This document shows positions 23,683-32,623 of a stretch of DNA of 64,000 bases, in pieces. Numbering within the stretch: the stretch's first letter is position 1; each line of letters begins with the position of its first letter. The stretch covers positions 728,592 through 792,591 of the forward strand of contig NZ_JAFKCW010000002.1 in NCBI RefSeq assembly GCF_017254835.1. The letters are read 5' to 3'. The notes beneath the pieces were generated by a model. That model worked only from the letters and a program-made list of their open reading frames with translations, was not told the origin of the DNA and did no database searches. Source of the stretch: Algoriphagus aestuariicola (GTDB lineage Bacteria > Bacteroidota > Bacteroidia > Cytophagales > Cyclobacteriaceae). The position numbers and the translations under genes are program-made.

Positions 23683-25110
23683 GTGAAAATTACCTATTTC
23701 CTTTTGTCCGGGCTTTTGATCAGTACATTTGCCTGCCAGTCGAAAACAGAAGAAGAAAAGTCTGTCATCCCAGCAAAACCCAATATCGTTCTCATCTTCA
23801 TGGACGATCTAGGCTATGGAGACCTCGGCAGCTACGGAGCTACAGCTTGGAAGACCCCCAACTTGGACCAGCTGGCCAACGACGGCACCAAATTCACCCA
23901 GTTCTATGTCCCCCACGCCGTCTGCTCTGCTTCCCGGGCTGCCTTACTCACCGGCACCTACGCCAACAGACTCGAGATCTTCGGTGCGCTGGACCATTCG
24001 GCTAAGCACGGCCTCAACCCAGACGAAACTACTATTGCTGAAATGCTAAAAGGCCAAGGCTACAGCACCGGAATCGTCGGCAAGTGGCACTTGGGGCATC
24101 AGCCTGAGTTTTTGCCGACCAAACAGGGCTTCGACACCTACTTCGGACTGCCCTATTCCAACGACATGTGGCCTCATCATCCGGAAACCAAGGATTACTA
24201 TCCCCCACTCCCGCTCTACGAAGGTGACTCAGCGGTTCAGATTTTGGATGAGCAAAGCCAGCTGACCACTTGGTACACTGAGAAGGCGGTTGATTTCATA
24301 GAGAAAAACCAAAAGCAGCCTTTCTTCCTCTATCTAGCCCACTCCATGCCGCATGTGCCCTTGTTTGTATCAGACAAGTTCAAAGGAAAATCCGAACAAG
24401 GCATGTACGGCGACGTGATGATGGAGATCGACTGGTCCGTGGGACAGGTAAGGGCAAAACTGAAAGAGCTGGGGCTGGAAGAAAACACACTGATCATCTT
24501 CACTTCCGACAATGGCCCATGGCTTTCCTACGGCGGGCATGCAGGAACCACCGGTGGGCTGCGGGCAGGAAAGGGAACTTCTTTGGATGGAGGAATCCGT
24601 GTACCGGCCATTTTTGCCTGGCCTGGAAAAATACCGGCGGGAAAGGTGCAGGATGAAGCAGCAATGACCATCGATATTTTCCCGACCCTTGCCTCTCTGG
24701 TTGAATCCCCACTTCCTACATTGAAAATCGATGGGAGAAATATATGGCCGCTGATCCAAGGGAAAGAAATGGAGGACAAGCCATATTACGCCTACTACAA
24801 CCAAAACGAGCTGCAAGCGGTAATCTTTGGCAAATGGAAAGTGGTCTATCCACACCGGTATAGGATTATACCAGAGGGCACCGTGTTGAGAAATGACGGA
24901 TTTCCGGTAGACTACCTCTACCTCGATTTTGAAAACACGGAGCTTTATGATTTGGAAAGCGATCCGTCCGAATCCAATGATGTGAAAGACGTATATCCGG
25001 AGATACTTGCCCAGCTTGACTCCATGGCCAACATCGCCCGGGCTGACATGGGTGATAAACTCACCCAGTCTGAAGGTCCCGGATTGAGGAAGCATGGAGT
25101 CATAGATTAG
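23683..25110 (+). CDS. Type I sulfatase, predicted lipoprotein
   Basis: 475 residues from GTG at 23683, preceded by AGAAGAA. The signal sequence ends in a lipobox with C18 (ISTFACQS), placing the enzyme on a membrane surface. The alkaline-phosphatase-type sulfatase fold has the metal-binding FMDDLGYGDLGSYG (about 39-52) and the formylglycine motif C81-S-A-S-R. Further active-site blocks are GKWHLGH and FTSDNGPW. It would remove sulfate esters from a sulfated sugar or aryl compound; the maturation enzyme is not in the window. It has no glycoside hydrolase or SusCD neighbour, so the substrate is open. A strong terminator follows. Confidence 0.93.
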   Translation: MKITYFLLSGLLISTFACQSKTEEEKSVIPAKPNIVLIFMDDLGYGDLGSYGATAWKTPNLDQLANDGTKFTQFYVPHAVCSASRAALLTGTYANRLEIFGALDHSAKHGLNPDETTIAEMLKGQGYSTGIVGKWHLGHQPEFLPTKQGFDTYFGLPYSNDMWPHHPETKDYYPPLPLYEGDSAVQILDEQSQLTTWYTEKAVDFIEKNQKQPFFLYLAHSMPHVPLFVSDKFKGKSEQGMYGDVMMEIDWSVGQVRAKLKELGLEENTLIIFTSDNGPWLSYGGHAGTTGGLRAGKGTSLDGGIRVPAIFAWPGKIPAGKVQDEAAMTIDIFPTLASLVESPLPTLKIDGRNIWPLIQGKEMEDKPYYAYYNQNELQAVIFGKWKVVYPHRYRIIPEGTVLRNDGFPVDYLYLDFENTELYDLESDPSESNDVKDVYPEILAQLDSMANIARADMGDKLTQSEGPGLRKHGVID

Positions 25111-25126
25111 AAAAAGAAATCAATCC

Positions 25127-25164
25127 GTGGAGGCAGATTAGGAGAGTCTGCCTCCACTTTTTTT
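25127..25164 (+). terminator. Terminator after the sulfatase gene
   Basis: Perfect 11-bp stem GTGGAGGCAGA/TCTGCCTCCAC (25127-25137 with 25147-25157) and seven T. Confidence 0.93.
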
Positions 25165-25323
25165 GGTAAAACCCTGATTGGCAAAACCACCTGTTGCCGA
25201 CAGGAAATGAGATCATTTTTTGACCCACCCATCAAGTTTTTAAAGTTTTTTGTGGTACTTACCCTCAAATTCACCACTTGAATTTGAATTTCTACTTATC
25301 CCCAAACAAATAAACAGAGCTAG

Positions 25324-26745
25324 ATGAAGGAAATTATAGATGCTATAAACGGAATAATATGGAGTAATGCGTTGATTTTTTTGTGCTTGGCAGCCGGAGT
25401 GTATTTTTCTTTCGCACTCAAATTCATCCAACTAACCTATGTCCGCGAGATGGTCGGCCTGCTCTTTAAGGGGCAGTCCTCCGAAAAGGGAGTCTCTTCA
25501 TTTCAGGCTTTTGCGATTGCCATTTCTGGCCGGGTGGGCACCGGGAACATCGCGGGTGTGGCCACTGCCATCGCCATGGGTGGGCCAGGCGCCATATTTT
25601 GGATGTGGGTTATCGCCTTTTTGGGCGCTTCCTCCGCTTTTATAGAGTCCACGCTGGGCCAGATTTACAAGGAAGTAAGTGGAGGACTGTATAGAGGTGG
25701 TCCGGCTTACTACATAGAAAAGGGACTTGGAATAAAATGGTACGCCTGGTTATTTGCTTTTGCCACGATCCTCAGTACGGTTTTGTTTCTCCCGGGAGTA
25801 CAAAGCAACAGTATCGCGCTTAGCGCCCAAAACGCCTTTGATATTCCTGTCCACTATACCGGTTTTGGGGTCACCCTTTTTCTCGGCATGATTATTATCG
25901 GAGGAGTCAAGCGGATCAGCAAGGTTGCAGAGGTCGTGGTGCCCTTTATGGCTTTGGCCTACATCCTGATGGCAGTGATCATCATCGTTCTCAACATTGC
26001 CGAGGTACCGGCGATCTTTGCACTGATATTTAAATCAGCATTCAACATCGAGGCAGCATTCAGTGGCGTATTCGGCATGGCTATCGCCTGGGGCGTGAAG
26101 CGGGGAATCTATTCCAACGAAGCGGGCCAGGGCACCGCTCCCCATGCGGCCGCGGCGGCGGAGGTCACACATCCGGCAGCACAGGGTTTGGTTCAGGCTT
26201 TTTCCGTGTACGTGGATACTCTTTTTGTCTGCACAGCTACAGCATTGATGATCCTTTTCACGGGCCAGTATAACGTAGTCCATCCTGAAGGAGGCTTCAT
26301 TGTAGAGAATCTTCCCGGTGTTCCCTTCGGACCTGAGTTTACACAGTTTGCAATCGGCACCCATTTCCCGGCAATCGGAAAGGGCTTTGTCGCGATAGCT
26401 CTCCTGTTTTTTGCCTTCACCACCATCATGGCCTACTACTTCATTGCAGAGACAAATCTTAGCTATTTGACGAGAAACAAGTCTGCAAAATGGGCCGTTC
26501 GCGTGCTGCAGCTTGCCATTCTTTGCGCTACCTTCTATGGCTCGATCAAAACAGCCGAGGTCGCTTGGACACTAGGCGACATAGGAGTCGGAATGATGGC
26601 ATGGCTAAACATTGTCGCAATTTTGCTTCTCAGAAAACCAGCATTCCGCGCTTGGGAAGATTATAAAAAGCAAAAGGCCGAAGGCAAAATACCGGTTTTT
26701 GTTGCGAAAGATGCAGGAATAGAAAACACCGACCTTTGGAAGTAA
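25324..26745 (+). CDS. Sodium:alanine symporter, AGCS family
   Basis: 473 residues with about 11 membrane helices. Family blocks: AISGRVGTGNIAGVATAIAMGGPGAIFWMWVIAFLGASSAFIESTLGQIYK (about 65-118), KRGIYSNEAGQGTAPHAAAAA (about 259-279) and the late FTTIMAYYFIAETNLSYL. It imports alanine or glycine with sodium across the inner membrane. Transcription is probably independent: a terminator lies upstream and tRNA-Leu downstream. Nothing unusual in length or sequence. Confidence 0.95.
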   Translation: MKEIIDAINGIIWSNALIFLCLAAGVYFSFALKFIQLTYVREMVGLLFKGQSSEKGVSSFQAFAIAISGRVGTGNIAGVATAIAMGGPGAIFWMWVIAFLGASSAFIESTLGQIYKEVSGGLYRGGPAYYIEKGLGIKWYAWLFAFATILSTVLFLPGVQSNSIALSAQNAFDIPVHYTGFGVTLFLGMIIIGGVKRISKVAEVVVPFMALAYILMAVIIIVLNIAEVPAIFALIFKSAFNIEAAFSGVFGMAIAWGVKRGIYSNEAGQGTAPHAAAAAEVTHPAAQGLVQAFSVYVDTLFVCTATALMILFTGQYNVVHPEGGFIVENLPGVPFGPEFTQFAIGTHFPAIGKGFVAIALLFFAFTTIMAYYFIAETNLSYLTRNKSAKWAVRVLQLAILCATFYGSIKTAEVAWTLGDIGVGMMAWLNIVAILLLRKPAFRAWEDYKKQKAEGKIPVFVAKDAGIENTDLWK

Positions 26746-26854
26746 TTGGCGGTCAATAGGATTGCTTTTTCACATAAGGAAAGTTCTATTTTATTGACCC
26801 GAGGCTTTGTTTGGATTGTTGGGATTTGCGTTATTTGCACACCAATTCAACGAT

Positions 26855-26937
26855 GCGGATGTGGCGAAATTGGTAGACGCACTGTCTTCAGGTGGCAGCG
26901 CCCTCTGGGTGTGATGGTTCGAATCCATTCATCCGCA
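26855..26937 (+). tRNA. tRNA-Leu(CAG)
   Basis: 83 bases, class II with a long variable arm. Acceptor GCGGATG/CATCCGC, anticodon stem CTGTC/GGCAG with loop TTCAGGT (anticodon CAG), T loop GGTTCGAATCC, discriminator A, CCA not encoded. Confidence 0.95.
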
Positions 26938-26946
26938 CACTTGAAC

Positions 26947-26980
26947 AAAAGCAGATCTTTCAGGTCTGCTTTTCTTTTTT
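26947..26980 (+). terminator. Terminator after tRNA-Leu
   Basis: Stem AAAAGCAGA/TCTGCTTTT (26947-26955 with 26965-26973), then C and six T, nine bases after the tRNA. Confidence 0.85.
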
Positions 26981-27005
26981 ACTCGCCCCGGCAAGTTCAT
27001 TTTGA

Positions 27006-27249
27006 GCCTCTTTGACTCAGTCGACGGGCAAGAATAAAAAACGCCCTTTAAATATTGTTTACCGAGCATTCAACTTGCAGGCTTGGGCCATCTGAGGTAT
27101 TTTCGAATGCTGCCTCGGTGCACTATGCCTCTTTAGCTCAGTTGAGGGGCGAGGGTGAAGAAACCTTCCATTCGGAAGGTTTTACCGAGCAGCCGGCTTG
27201 CAGGGTGGCGCCAACTGAGCTAGTTTAAAGCTTAGATGATTGTCCTTCA
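27006..27249 (+). repeat. Two degenerate ~122-base repeats headed by tRNA-Thr 5' sequence
   Basis: Units begin at 27006 and 27127 with GCCTCTTT..CTCAGT, the first bases of the intact tRNA-Thr that begins at 27250, so spacing is 121 and 123 bases. Both then leave the tRNA sequence but share TTTACCGAGCA (27058, 27181) and CTTGCAGG (27074, 27197). The second unit contains an 11-bp inverted repeat TAGCTCAGTTG/CAACTGAGCTA (27134-27144 with 27212-27222) around a 9-bp hairpin (27161-27182). No complete tRNA can be folded from either. Confidence 0.65.
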
Positions 27250-27322
27250 GCCTCTTTAGCTCAGTTGGTAGAGCAACGCTTTCGTAAAGCGTGGGTCGCA
27301 GGTTCAAGTCCTGTAAGAGGCT
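27250..27322 (+). tRNA. tRNA-Thr(CGT)
   Basis: 73 bases, complete cloverleaf: acceptor GCCTCTT/AAGAGGC, anticodon stem ACGCT/AGCGT with loop TTCGTAA (anticodon CGT), T loop GGTTCAAGTCC, discriminator T. CCA not encoded. Confidence 0.96.
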
Positions 27323-27331
27323 CTCATCTCC

Positions 27332-28423
27332 CTAATTTGGCTTTCCCTTTTTGGAAAATTTCCTGAGTGCGAGCTTCCAAAAGTTTTCGGACTCCTCGCT
27401 GATCGGCACGTCATCGCCCAACAGGTAAGCAAAAGGCTTGAGTCCGTGGCTTCTCTCAAGCGTGATTTTCAGCACCCCAGTGAGCGGGATGAAGAGAATC
27501 ATCCCGGATATTCCCCATAGCCATCCCCCGAGCAAGATTGCCAAGATGACCGCGAGGGCATTCACTTTGACTTTCGAGCCTACCACCAGAGGGGTGATGA
27601 TGTTGTTTTCCAAAAGCTGAATACCCCAAAGCACGGCGAAAGTCAGCAATGGATAAAGCAGCGAATCCGTGGTAAGAAATACGTAGAGAATGGCGAAAAA
27701 CGAAGAAACGAAGACCCCAACATAGGGGATCAGGTTCATCAGTGCGACAAACGCGGCAAAAAGCAGGAAATACTTGACCCCAAGCAGATAGAAGAAGATT
27801 CCCGCCAGGACCGCTACGATTCCCGTGACGCGGATCATTCCAGCCAAATAGGATTGGATTACCCGTCCAGAATCCTTGGCCCAGTTGATGACGAGCTCTT
27901 GATTTCTGGAGGAAAAGCGTATCAAAAACTCAATAAAAAAATCCTTGTAATACATCAGCAAAAAGGCGTAGAGGGGAATTATCCCAGCCAAGGTGAGCGA
28001 TTTCCCAGTAGCGAAGAGCGTCTCGGTCAGCTTGCCTCCCCAAAGGAAGGAGCTTATGTCTGAGTCCCAATTGGGATTGATTAGATCTCTTCCAAAGACC
28101 GTACTCAGTTCACCCAAGTATCGACTAAACTTGCTTTCCAGATTACCCCCAATTTCCGGCGCGTCCTTAATCAGGCCAACCATTTGGTTTAAAAGGACAT
28201 AGGCCATTCCAAGCGCAAACAAGCCAACCAACAGGATGCTGAACGAGATCGCCAATGCCCTGGGAACTCTTCTTTTCTCAAGCCAAGAGGAGATAGGGTA
28301 CAGTGCAAAAGCAAAAAAAATCCCCCAAACCAGGGGAACCAGAATAAAATCCCCCTCCTTGAGGACAAGTGCTCCCAACACAAGGATGAGGAGGAAATTG
28401 GCTATGCGCTGCAATCGATTCAT
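27332..28423 (-). CDS. AI-2E family transporter
   Basis: 363 residues with about eight membrane helices: two near the N-terminus, a soluble segment (about 85-140, GLIKDAPEIGGNLESKF), then a helix-rich C-terminal half with the typical MNLIPYVGVFVSS and LENNIITPLVVGSKVKVNALAVI blocks and GISGMILFIPL. The family includes TqsA (autoinducer-2 export) and sodium/proton antiporters, so the substrate cannot be read from sequence. It is monocistronic and convergent with tRNA-Thr. Confidence 0.92.
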   Translation of the reverse strand: MNRLQRIANFLLILVLGALVLKEGDFILVPLVWGIFFAFALYPISSWLEKRRVPRALAISFSILLVGLFALGMAYVLLNQMVGLIKDAPEIGGNLESKFSRYLGELSTVFGRDLINPNWDSDISSFLWGGKLTETLFATGKSLTLAGIIPLYAFLLMYYKDFFIEFLIRFSSRNQELVINWAKDSGRVIQSYLAGMIRVTGIVAVLAGIFFYLLGVKYFLLFAAFVALMNLIPYVGVFVSSFFAILYVFLTTDSLLYPLLTFAVLWGIQLLENNIITPLVVGSKVKVNALAVILAILLGGWLWGISGMILFIPLTGVLKITLERSHGLKPFAYLLGDDVPISEESENFWKLALRKFSKKGKPN

Positions 28424-28561
28424 AACTTTGGGAAAAACTCAAGACCGGCAAGAATATACAAAATAAGATATTTGGGATAGGCGTGGAAGCCAGGAAAACA
28501 GCGCTTGAGTCTTCGATAAGATTGCCTATTTTCCAGATCGAAACCCAATGAAGACCAACCC

Positions 28562-29416
28562 ATGAACCGTATTATCAGCCTTATTGCCTTTTTCCCGCTT
28601 TGGGCCTTTGGACAGGCAAAGACCGACACTATCGAAATTTACAGTGAGGCAATGAACAAAACCCTCAAAGCTGCCGTCACGACCCCGTCCTCCTATCCAA
28701 CTGGAAGTCAAAAATACCCCGTCCTGTACCTCCTGCATGGGGGAAGTGGAGCCTTCAGTGATTGGCACAAAAAAACCACCGAGCCCGGTCTCGTCGAAAG
28801 AATGGCCGAGGAATATAAGCTCATCATCGTCACTCCCGGTGTTGGTCCCTCCAGCTACTACTACGACAGCCCCCTACTCGACTCCGTGCGATATGAGACT
28901 TATCTGACCGCCGAGTTGATTCCCAACATTGACAAAAAATACCGGACTTTTGCCCGCCGGGAATCCCGCGCGATCACCGGGCTTTCCATGGGCGGACATG
29001 GAGCTATCACGCTTTCGGCAAAACACCCGGAACTCTTTGTGGCTGCCGGCAGCATGAGCGGTGTCATGAACATCGATACCCGTATGTGGAAAGTACCAGA
29101 TGACTTCCGTAAACTTCGCAAGGAAAGCCAAAAAGCCATGCTGGGCGCGGATCTGAACTATGACGCGCCGACCTTCAACCCCTACACCGCCGTTGGTTTG
29201 GTGGACAGGATAAAGGCCAATGGAATCGCCCTGATCATAGACTGCGGTGTGGACGACTTCCTCATCGAGACTAACCGGCAGATGCACCAGCTCATGCTCG
29301 AAAACGGAACTCCCCACGAATACATCGAACGTCCAGGGGCCCATACTTGGCCCTACTGGACAGCAGCGCTTCCGGTGCATCTGCTTTTCATCGATAAGTA
29401 TCTGAGACGGGACTGA
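28562..29416 (+). CDS. Exported esterase, alpha/beta hydrolase (esterase D-like)
   Basis: 284 residues. Signal peptide to about residue 18 (LWAFGQA). Oxyanion block LYLLHGGSGAFSDW (about 55-68), nucleophile elbow GLSMGG with S142, acid in IDCGVDDFL and His in PGAHTWPYW. The fold is that of the S-formylglutathione hydrolase/feruloyl esterase/mycolyltransferase group. As an exported protein it more likely hydrolyses carbohydrate or lipid esters than formylglutathione. Its start is 138 bases from the divergent AI-2E gene. Confidence 0.88.
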   Translation: MNRIISLIAFFPLWAFGQAKTDTIEIYSEAMNKTLKAAVTTPSSYPTGSQKYPVLYLLHGGSGAFSDWHKKTTEPGLVERMAEEYKLIIVTPGVGPSSYYYDSPLLDSVRYETYLTAELIPNIDKKYRTFARRESRAITGLSMGGHGAITLSAKHPELFVAAGSMSGVMNIDTRMWKVPDDFRKLRKESQKAMLGADLNYDAPTFNPYTAVGLVDRIKANGIALIIDCGVDDFLIETNRQMHQLMLENGTPHEYIERPGAHTWPYWTAALPVHLLFIDKYLRRD

Positions 29417-29471
29417 TTGACCGGCAGCGTCTCCCGCTAAACCTAAAATAGCTTCTATTATTCAGCTAATT

Positions 29472-29492
29472 TTTGCTTTTTGCGAAAGCAAA
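29472..29492 (+). other. Stem-loop just upstream of the acyltransferase gene
   Basis: Perfect 8-bp stem TTTGCTTT/AAAGCAAA with a 5-base loop, ending 11 bases before the ATG at 29504. It could be a weak terminator of the esterase transcript or a translation-control hairpin. Confidence 0.35.
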
Positions 29493-29503
29493 GTAACCCT
29501 CCT

Positions 29504-30652
29504 ATGTCCAAATTTGATTCGATAAGGCCTTTTTACGATTCCGAAGCAAACGCTGCGATCAGAAAGATCATCGACGATCCTATGCTAGAGGCCATGATGA
29601 ATTTTGCCTTTCCCAATGACCCTCCTTCCCATTGGAAAGACCTCATGCACCACACGCATTCTTTAAGGGACTTTCAGATCAATTTCATCTATCCTGCACT
29701 GATGAAGGTGTTGGAAAGAAGTTCCGAGGGACTAAGCACTGGGGGATTTGAAGGTTTGGAGCCGAATACGGCCTACCTTTTCATCTCCAACCATCGCGAC
29801 ATCATACTGGACACTTCGTTGCTGAATTCCTGCCTCTACGAGAAAGGGCTGGTCATGACTACCTCGGCGATTGGCGACAACTTGATCAAGAAGCCTTTCC
29901 TCCATACTCTCTCCCGACTCAACCGAAACTTTGCTATCCGCCGAGGCCTATCAGGAAGGGCGCTTTTTGAAAGCTCCCTGCTCGTGTCCGAGTTCATTAG
30001 CAAGTCCCTGCTGAGGGAAAACCGATCGGTATGGACGGCCCAGCGCGAGGGCAGAACCAAAGATGGAAACGACATCACTCACAAAGGTGTCCTCAAGATG
30101 CTCACGCTTGCCGAAGCCGGAGAAAATCCTTTCGGCTTTTTTGAAAAAATCAAGGTCGTGCCGATCTCCATCTCCTATGAATACGACCCGACGGACATCC
30201 TGAAAATGCCAGAACTATTGGCCAAGTCCAGAGACGAAAAGTACATCAAAAGCGAAAACGAGGACTTTGTGAATTTGCTAAGGGGCATAATGGGCACGAA
30301 AAAAAGAATCCACATCCAAGTCAATGGGATCCTCGACGAGGAGATCAGGGAAATATCCAACGCAGACCTCACCCAAAGCGAAAAACTGTCGCAACTGGCA
30401 GCAGTGATAGACCAAAAAATATGGGGCGGCTATAGACTATGGCCTAGCAACTACATCGCCCATGATCTTCTGACCGGAACGAAAGCGTACGAAGCGTTCT
30501 ATACACTTGGAGAGAAAGAGTCTTTTGAAAAAAGACTCCACGGAAAAATCGACATCTCGAATCCGTTCTTGGTGAAAAGCTTCCTATCGATGTACGCTTA
30601 TCCCGTGGACAACAGCATAAAGGCCGCAGCTGCGCAGCCGCTTTCGCAATAA
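29504..30652 (+). CDS. Glycerol-3-phosphate/lysophosphatidate-type acyltransferase
   Basis: 382 residues from ATG 29504; an upstream TTG (29480) in frame lies in the hairpin and was rejected. The acyltransferase core shows FISNHRDIILDTSLL (about 93-107, H97) in place of NHX4D, then FAIRRGLSGRALFESS and WTAQREGRTKDGNDITHKGVLKM (the usual glycerol-phosphate binding region) and KVVPISISYEYDP. No clear signal peptide or membrane helix, so it is probably peripheral on the inner membrane, making or remodelling phospholipids or an amino-lipid. The acceptor is unknown. Confidence 0.85.
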   Translation: MSKFDSIRPFYDSEANAAIRKIIDDPMLEAMMNFAFPNDPPSHWKDLMHHTHSLRDFQINFIYPALMKVLERSSEGLSTGGFEGLEPNTAYLFISNHRDIILDTSLLNSCLYEKGLVMTTSAIGDNLIKKPFLHTLSRLNRNFAIRRGLSGRALFESSLLVSEFISKSLLRENRSVWTAQREGRTKDGNDITHKGVLKMLTLAEAGENPFGFFEKIKVVPISISYEYDPTDILKMPELLAKSRDEKYIKSENEDFVNLLRGIMGTKKRIHIQVNGILDEEIREISNADLTQSEKLSQLAAVIDQKIWGGYRLWPSNYIAHDLLTGTKAYEAFYTLGEKESFEKRLHGKIDISNPFLVKSFLSMYAYPVDNSIKAAAAQPLSQ

Positions 30653-30655
30653 GCC

Positions 30656-31894
30656 CTAAGAGAGGGGAAGGGTCAACTCAAACTGAGTGCCGGTTCCCGG
30701 CTCGGAGTTGACCGAGATTCGGCCTCCAAGATTCGTCACCAAACGCTGGACTAAGTTGAGCCCAAAGCCATAGCCCTTTTCCCCGGAAGTTCCCGAAGAA
30801 GAAGCCGCGTTGCCATTGACAATTTGGTCGATTTTTTCCTTGGGCATCCCCACCCCGCTATCCTTCACCTTGAGGAGCAGCTGTCGGAAGCGATCCTCCA
30901 CCTCGATCTCCAAGTTCACCACTACCTCACCTCCCTCAGGGGTGAATTTGATGGAATTGCTGATAAGATTGCCCAGAATCTGGAGGATATTGTTTTTGGA
31001 AAATGGATGGGACGCATACTCGGTAGCATGATTGACCCTAAGTCTCACTTTTTTGCTCATGGCCTGGGGGCCAAAAAGGTCGATTACCTTTTCCCTGAGC
31101 GTCGCGAGTGTAAATTCATGCTCCTTGGGTTTACCCATGACGCTGGATTTGGAAAGGATCTCGTCTGCCAGCTCGAGCACGGATTTTCCGCTTTTTTGGA
31201 TGAGGGAAATGTAGCTAAGGACTTCCTCCAGCGTATTTCTTTCCCCCTGTAGTTCGATGATCTCGGTCAGACCCACTATGCCTCCCAGCGGCCCCCGGAT
31301 GTCATGCGCAACGTTGTTTTTGACAGTATCGCTCTCTTGAAGTCTTTTTTTGAGTGTACTGATAGCGTGTAGTGTCTTGATCCTTTTGACGATCTCTTCT
31401 GCCACGATTTCCAACATTTCTTTTTTTTCGTTGCTGAGGCTCCTGTATTCATCGTCCATCACACAGAGCGATCCAATCGCAAGGCCTTCATCGATCTTAA
31501 GGGAGACGCCAAAGTAGTATTTTAGGAAAGGATCTCCGGTCACATAATCCCGATCTTTAAACCGCTCGTCTGCTGCCAGGTCAGACACTTCCAGTCCCTT
31601 GGAGTTTTCTTCGAGGATCGTGTACTGACACACGGACTCCTCTCGGGGAGTCTGGCTGACTTCCATGCCAAAAGAAGATACGCTCCACTGGGTAAATGTA
31701 TCGATCAAGTTGATGAATGAGATGGAGGTCCCGGCTATCTTCGCAGCAAGCTTTGTCAAATCGCCAAGGGATCGGTTCAAATCGGAGTAGTCCAACTCCA
31801 ATTCGTTCAAGGCCAGCAACCGTTCAAATTCGTTATTTGGAATCGGCGAAATCAAATCAACAACCTGATTGTCAATGCTTTTTTCTCCAGACAT
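30656..31894 (-). CDS. GAF-domain sensor histidine kinase
   Basis: 412 residues, no membrane segment. GAF domain (about 25-180, with the block ISFINLIDTFTQWSVSSFGMEVSQTPREESVCQYTIL), HisKA (about 190-260, phospho-acceptor in NNVAHDIRGPLGGIVGL) and HATPase_c with N box NLISNSIKF, G1 KDSGVGMP and G2 GYGFGLNLV. It is a soluble kinase of unknown signal with no adjacent response regulator. It ends 3 bases from the convergent acyltransferase gene. Confidence 0.93.
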   Translation of the reverse strand: MSGEKSIDNQVVDLISPIPNNEFERLLALNELELDYSDLNRSLGDLTKLAAKIAGTSISFINLIDTFTQWSVSSFGMEVSQTPREESVCQYTILEENSKGLEVSDLAADERFKDRDYVTGDPFLKYYFGVSLKIDEGLAIGSLCVMDDEYRSLSNEKKEMLEIVAEEIVKRIKTLHAISTLKKRLQESDTVKNNVAHDIRGPLGGIVGLTEIIELQGERNTLEEVLSYISLIQKSGKSVLELADEILSKSSVMGKPKEHEFTLATLREKVIDLFGPQAMSKKVRLRVNHATEYASHPFSKNNILQILGNLISNSIKFTPEGGEVVVNLEIEVEDRFRQLLLKVKDSGVGMPKEKIDQIVNGNAASSSGTSGEKGYGFGLNLVQRLVTNLGGRISVNSEPGTGTQFELTLPLS

Positions 31895-32029
31895 TTGGGT
31901 ATTTGGGTGGTGATCGCCGCCAATGTAGTAAGCTTTTCATAATCCTCCCAATGCCAGAGTTTAATTTAAATAACCTCCTGAAATATGTATATTAACTGCC
32001 CTCGTCGGCATTCTTAACCCAACTACTCC

Positions 32030-32602
32030 ATGAATTCGGTCTTTTTGTTCCATTTTTTACTCAGCTTCTTTTTTACAACGGACAAACTTCCCGTTGGCCA
32101 AATACTCACCCCATACGGTGAAATCCTGATCGAGTTGGACTCCCGCACCCCAAACCACCGCGAGAGCTTCATAGAACTGGCCGAAGCCGGCTATTGGGAT
32201 TCGTTGACTTTCAATCGGGTGATCCCCAATTTTGTCGCACAGGGCGGTTGCCCAGACACTCCTGCTGGATTCAAGGATCCAGCATACCTTTTAGAGCCCG
32301 AGTTTCACCCGGAGCTCAAGCATGTGTACGGCGCAGTAGGCGCCGGACGGGACGACAATCCTGGGAAGCTTTCAGCCACGTGCCAATTCTACATCGTCCA
32401 AAACCCGCAGGGAATCCCTCGACTGGATGGGGACTATACGATCTTTGGTGAAGTGATCAAAGGAATGGAAATAGTCAACAGGATAGTGGCCGTAGATCGC
32501 GATGAGCAGGACGAGCCGGAGGTGCCGATCACTTTGAGAATACGAATAGTCTACCTCAGTGCGCAGGAAATATCGGCATTGAAAAACGCCAACGAAAACT
32601 AG
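32030..32602 (+). CDS. Cyclophilin-type peptidyl-prolyl isomerase
   Basis: 190 residues. A hydrophobic N-terminus (FLFHFLLSFFFTT) suggests export to the periplasm. The cyclophilin core shows GEILIELDSRTPNHRESFIELAEAGYWDSLTFNRVIPNFVAQGGCP (the catalytic FNRVIPNFVAQGG), SATCQFYIVQ in place of the common NGSQFFI, and YTIFGEVIKGMEIV. It isomerises peptidyl-proline bonds during folding. It lies 21 bases upstream of the large AsmA-like gene, so the two are probably co-transcribed; help in folding envelope proteins is plausible. Confidence 0.93.
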   Translation: MNSVFLFHFLLSFFFTTDKLPVGQILTPYGEILIELDSRTPNHRESFIELAEAGYWDSLTFNRVIPNFVAQGGCPDTPAGFKDPAYLLEPEFHPELKHVYGAVGAGRDDNPGKLSATCQFYIVQNPQGIPRLDGDYTIFGEVIKGMEIVNRIVAVDRDEQDEPEVPITLRIRIVYLSAQEISALKNANEN

Positions 32603-32623
32603 TTTTTTTCCAACCTTACTAGG

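Noticed and set aside
25293-25299. TACTTAT before the AGCS symporter gene as a nitrate site
   Set aside because: A single half-site without a second arm or neighbouring TACGTA elements; expected by chance in AT-rich sequence.
27006-27249. Possible extra tRNA genes before tRNA-Thr
   Set aside because: Only the 5' end of a tRNA is recognisable; there is no anticodon arm, T arm or matching acceptor 3' strand.
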